From Pseudomonadota bacterium (GTDB taxonomy: Bacteria > Pseudomonadota > Gammaproteobacteria > Pseudomonadales > Azotimanducaceae): a stretch of DNA of 15,158 bases. Every line of letters starts with the position of its first letter. The stretch's first letter is position 1. A program made the translations under genes and the position numbers. The stretch is from positions 1-15,158 of the forward strand of contig JAACDS010000274.1 in NCBI GenBank assembly GCA_009936895.1. Reading direction: 5' to 3'. The notes below the pieces were generated by a model. The model saw only the letters and a program-made list of their open reading frames with translations. It made no database searches and had not been told where the DNA came from. This document shows, piece by piece, positions 14,157 to 15,158 of the stretch.

Positions 14157-15158
14157 TTACTCCGAGGGCGCGACAAAAAAGGCGCGCATGGGGGCAGTAT
14201 AGCGTTCAACAAAAGTGTCATCAGCGTTTTTCTCAATAATCAGTACCGGAAGTTTTAGTCGCTCAGCCAAGGCCATGCCATCGTCAACTCCCAGCACCAT
14301 AATGGTCGTGGCGTAAGCATCGGCAAATTGGGCCTGAGGATGGATCACGGTGACCGACGCCACGCGGTTGTCCGCCGGACGCCCGCTGCGCGGATCGATG
14401 ACATGATCGACCCGAACACCCTCTACCTGACGAAAATTTCGGTAGTCGCCCGAGGTCGCAATACCCTGGCCTGATACCGCCAACACCTTTTGTATCAATC
14501 CCCGCTGACCCGGCACTGGCCGCTCAACCCCAATACGCCACAGTCTTCCCGAGGGACTGCTGCCCAAGGTGCGCATCTCACCGCCGATATCCACCATAAA
14601 GTCAGCACAGTTCGAGGCCACCAGATAATCCGCCACTTCGTCCACACCCAAGCCCTTGGCCAGTGCGGATAAGTCCACATACACTTCGTCGATCTGTTTT
14701 AGTGCCGCGCTGTTGGCCCAATCAAACTGCAGCTGCTGCATACCGACCCAACGGGCGGCTTGGCGGTGACTCTCAATGGACGGCAGCTCCACCAACTCCG
14801 CAGGACCAAAGCCCCACAGGTTCACCAAGGGACCAATGGTGACATCGAATGCCCCCCCACTTTCCCGCCAAATCTGCTGCGCAGCCTGCAACACACCGCT
14901 GAAGCGAGGTGACAGTGGCACCCAGGTCTCAGCCCCCGTCTGATTAAACACACTGATTTCAGAACTGGGGATGTAGGTAGACAAACTTTGGTTGAAAGAC
15001 ACCAGCAGGCGATCGACTTCGTTCTTGGCCACGGCACACGGTTCGGTTTGGCGATACTGCACCCGATAGTAGGTGCCCATGGTGACCCCTTCTAACAGCC
15101 GGTAGCTGGCCGATAGATCAGCGGCATCTGCACCGTTCGTCTGCTCCGCGGTTTGGCT
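14157..15158 (-). CDS. apbE: ApbE FAD:protein FMN transferase (5' end cut by window edge)
   Basis: ApbE attaches FMN covalently to a threonine of flavoproteins, here probably the Na+-NQR subunits NqrB and NqrC in the periplasm. The frame is open to the right edge, giving 333 visible residues. The methionine at 15078-15080 is internal, because the family motif TMGTYYRVQY spans it. The true start and the expected signal or lipoprotein peptide lie outside. Counting from that Met, motifs are VDLSALAKGLGVD (135-147), MVDIGGEMR (162-170), SGDYRNF (210-216), HVIDPRSGRP (226-235) and ADAYATT (253-259), which carries the metal-binding Asp and Thr. All key residues are intact. nqrM follows directly, so this gene should be the next-to-last of an nqr operon whose structural genes lie beyond the right edge. 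Confidence 0.94.
   Translation of the reverse strand, partial: SQTAEQTNGADAADLSASYRLLEGVTMGTYYRVQYRQTEPCAVAKNEVDRLLVSFNQSLSTYIPSSEISVFNQTGAETWVPLSPRFSGVLQAAQQIWRESGGAFDVTIGPLVNLWGFGPAELVELPSIESHRQAARWVGMQQLQFDWANSAALKQIDEVYVDLSALAKGLGVDEVADYLVASNCADFMVDIGGEMRTLGSSPSGRLWRIGVERPVPGQRGLIQKVLAVSGQGIATSGDYRNFRQVEGVRVDHVIDPRSGRPADNRVASVTVIHPQAQFADAYATTIMVLGVDDGMALAERLKLPVLIIEKNADDTFVERYTAPMRAFFVAPSE

Noticed and set aside
1..15158. CRISPR arrays, insertion sequences, tRNA or rRNA genes, prophage or defence genes
   Set aside because: I saw no regularly spaced repeats, transposase-like frames, terminal inverted repeats or structured RNA genes. Apart from the small SOS ORF, the window is filled by recognisable core-type genes.

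Overview
The window looks like chromosomal DNA of a free-living, probably marine, gammaproteobacterium. The reasons are a lipid A flippase (msbA), a complete lipoprotein-sorting ABC transporter (lolCDE), ComEC, ClpB, and an apbE-nqrM pair that normally closes an operon for the sodium-pumping NADH:quinone reductase. Coding is dense, base composition is moderately GC-rich throughout, and no mobile element, tRNA, rRNA or CRISPR array is visible. Both ends cut through genes: msbA at the left and apbE at the right. All genes are on the minus strand except two small membrane-protein genes.

Layout from right to left, in the direction of most transcription. (1) apbE (partial) and nqrM, the maturation tail of an inferred nqr operon lying beyond the right edge. 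(2) lolC-lolD-lolE, with 8-nt start/stop overlaps at both junctions. (3) A plus-strand DUF2062 membrane protein gene, convergent with lolE and divergent from comEC. (4) comEC, starting at TTG. (5) A plus-strand DUF2244 gene, convergent with comEC and divergent from clpB. (6) clpB, with a strong ribosome binding site, a candidate heat-shock (sigma-32) promoter carrying a perfect inverted repeat, and a plausible internal GTG start for the short ClpB isoform. (7) A small unrecognised hydrophilic ORF whose start is preceded by an excellent LexA (SOS) box lying against the clpB stop codon. (8) A PLP-dependent D-threonine aldolase / D-serine dehydratase-like gene. (9) exbB, exbD and msbA, tightly spaced, at the left edge.

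Functionally the window is mostly about the cell envelope: LolCDE exports lipoproteins, MsbA flips lipid A, an ExbB/ExbD pair supplies proton-motive-force coupling, and ComEC handles DNA uptake. As I recall, comEC sits directly beside exbB-exbD-msbA in some relatives such as Pseudomonas. Here the proteostasis gene clpB, DUF2244, the LexA-preceded ORF and the aldolase-like gene separate them.

The least explained feature is the SOS-box-preceded small ORF at 4054-4443. It resembles no SOS protein I know, and its own reading frame continues past the TAA stop into a short lysine/arginine-rich tail.
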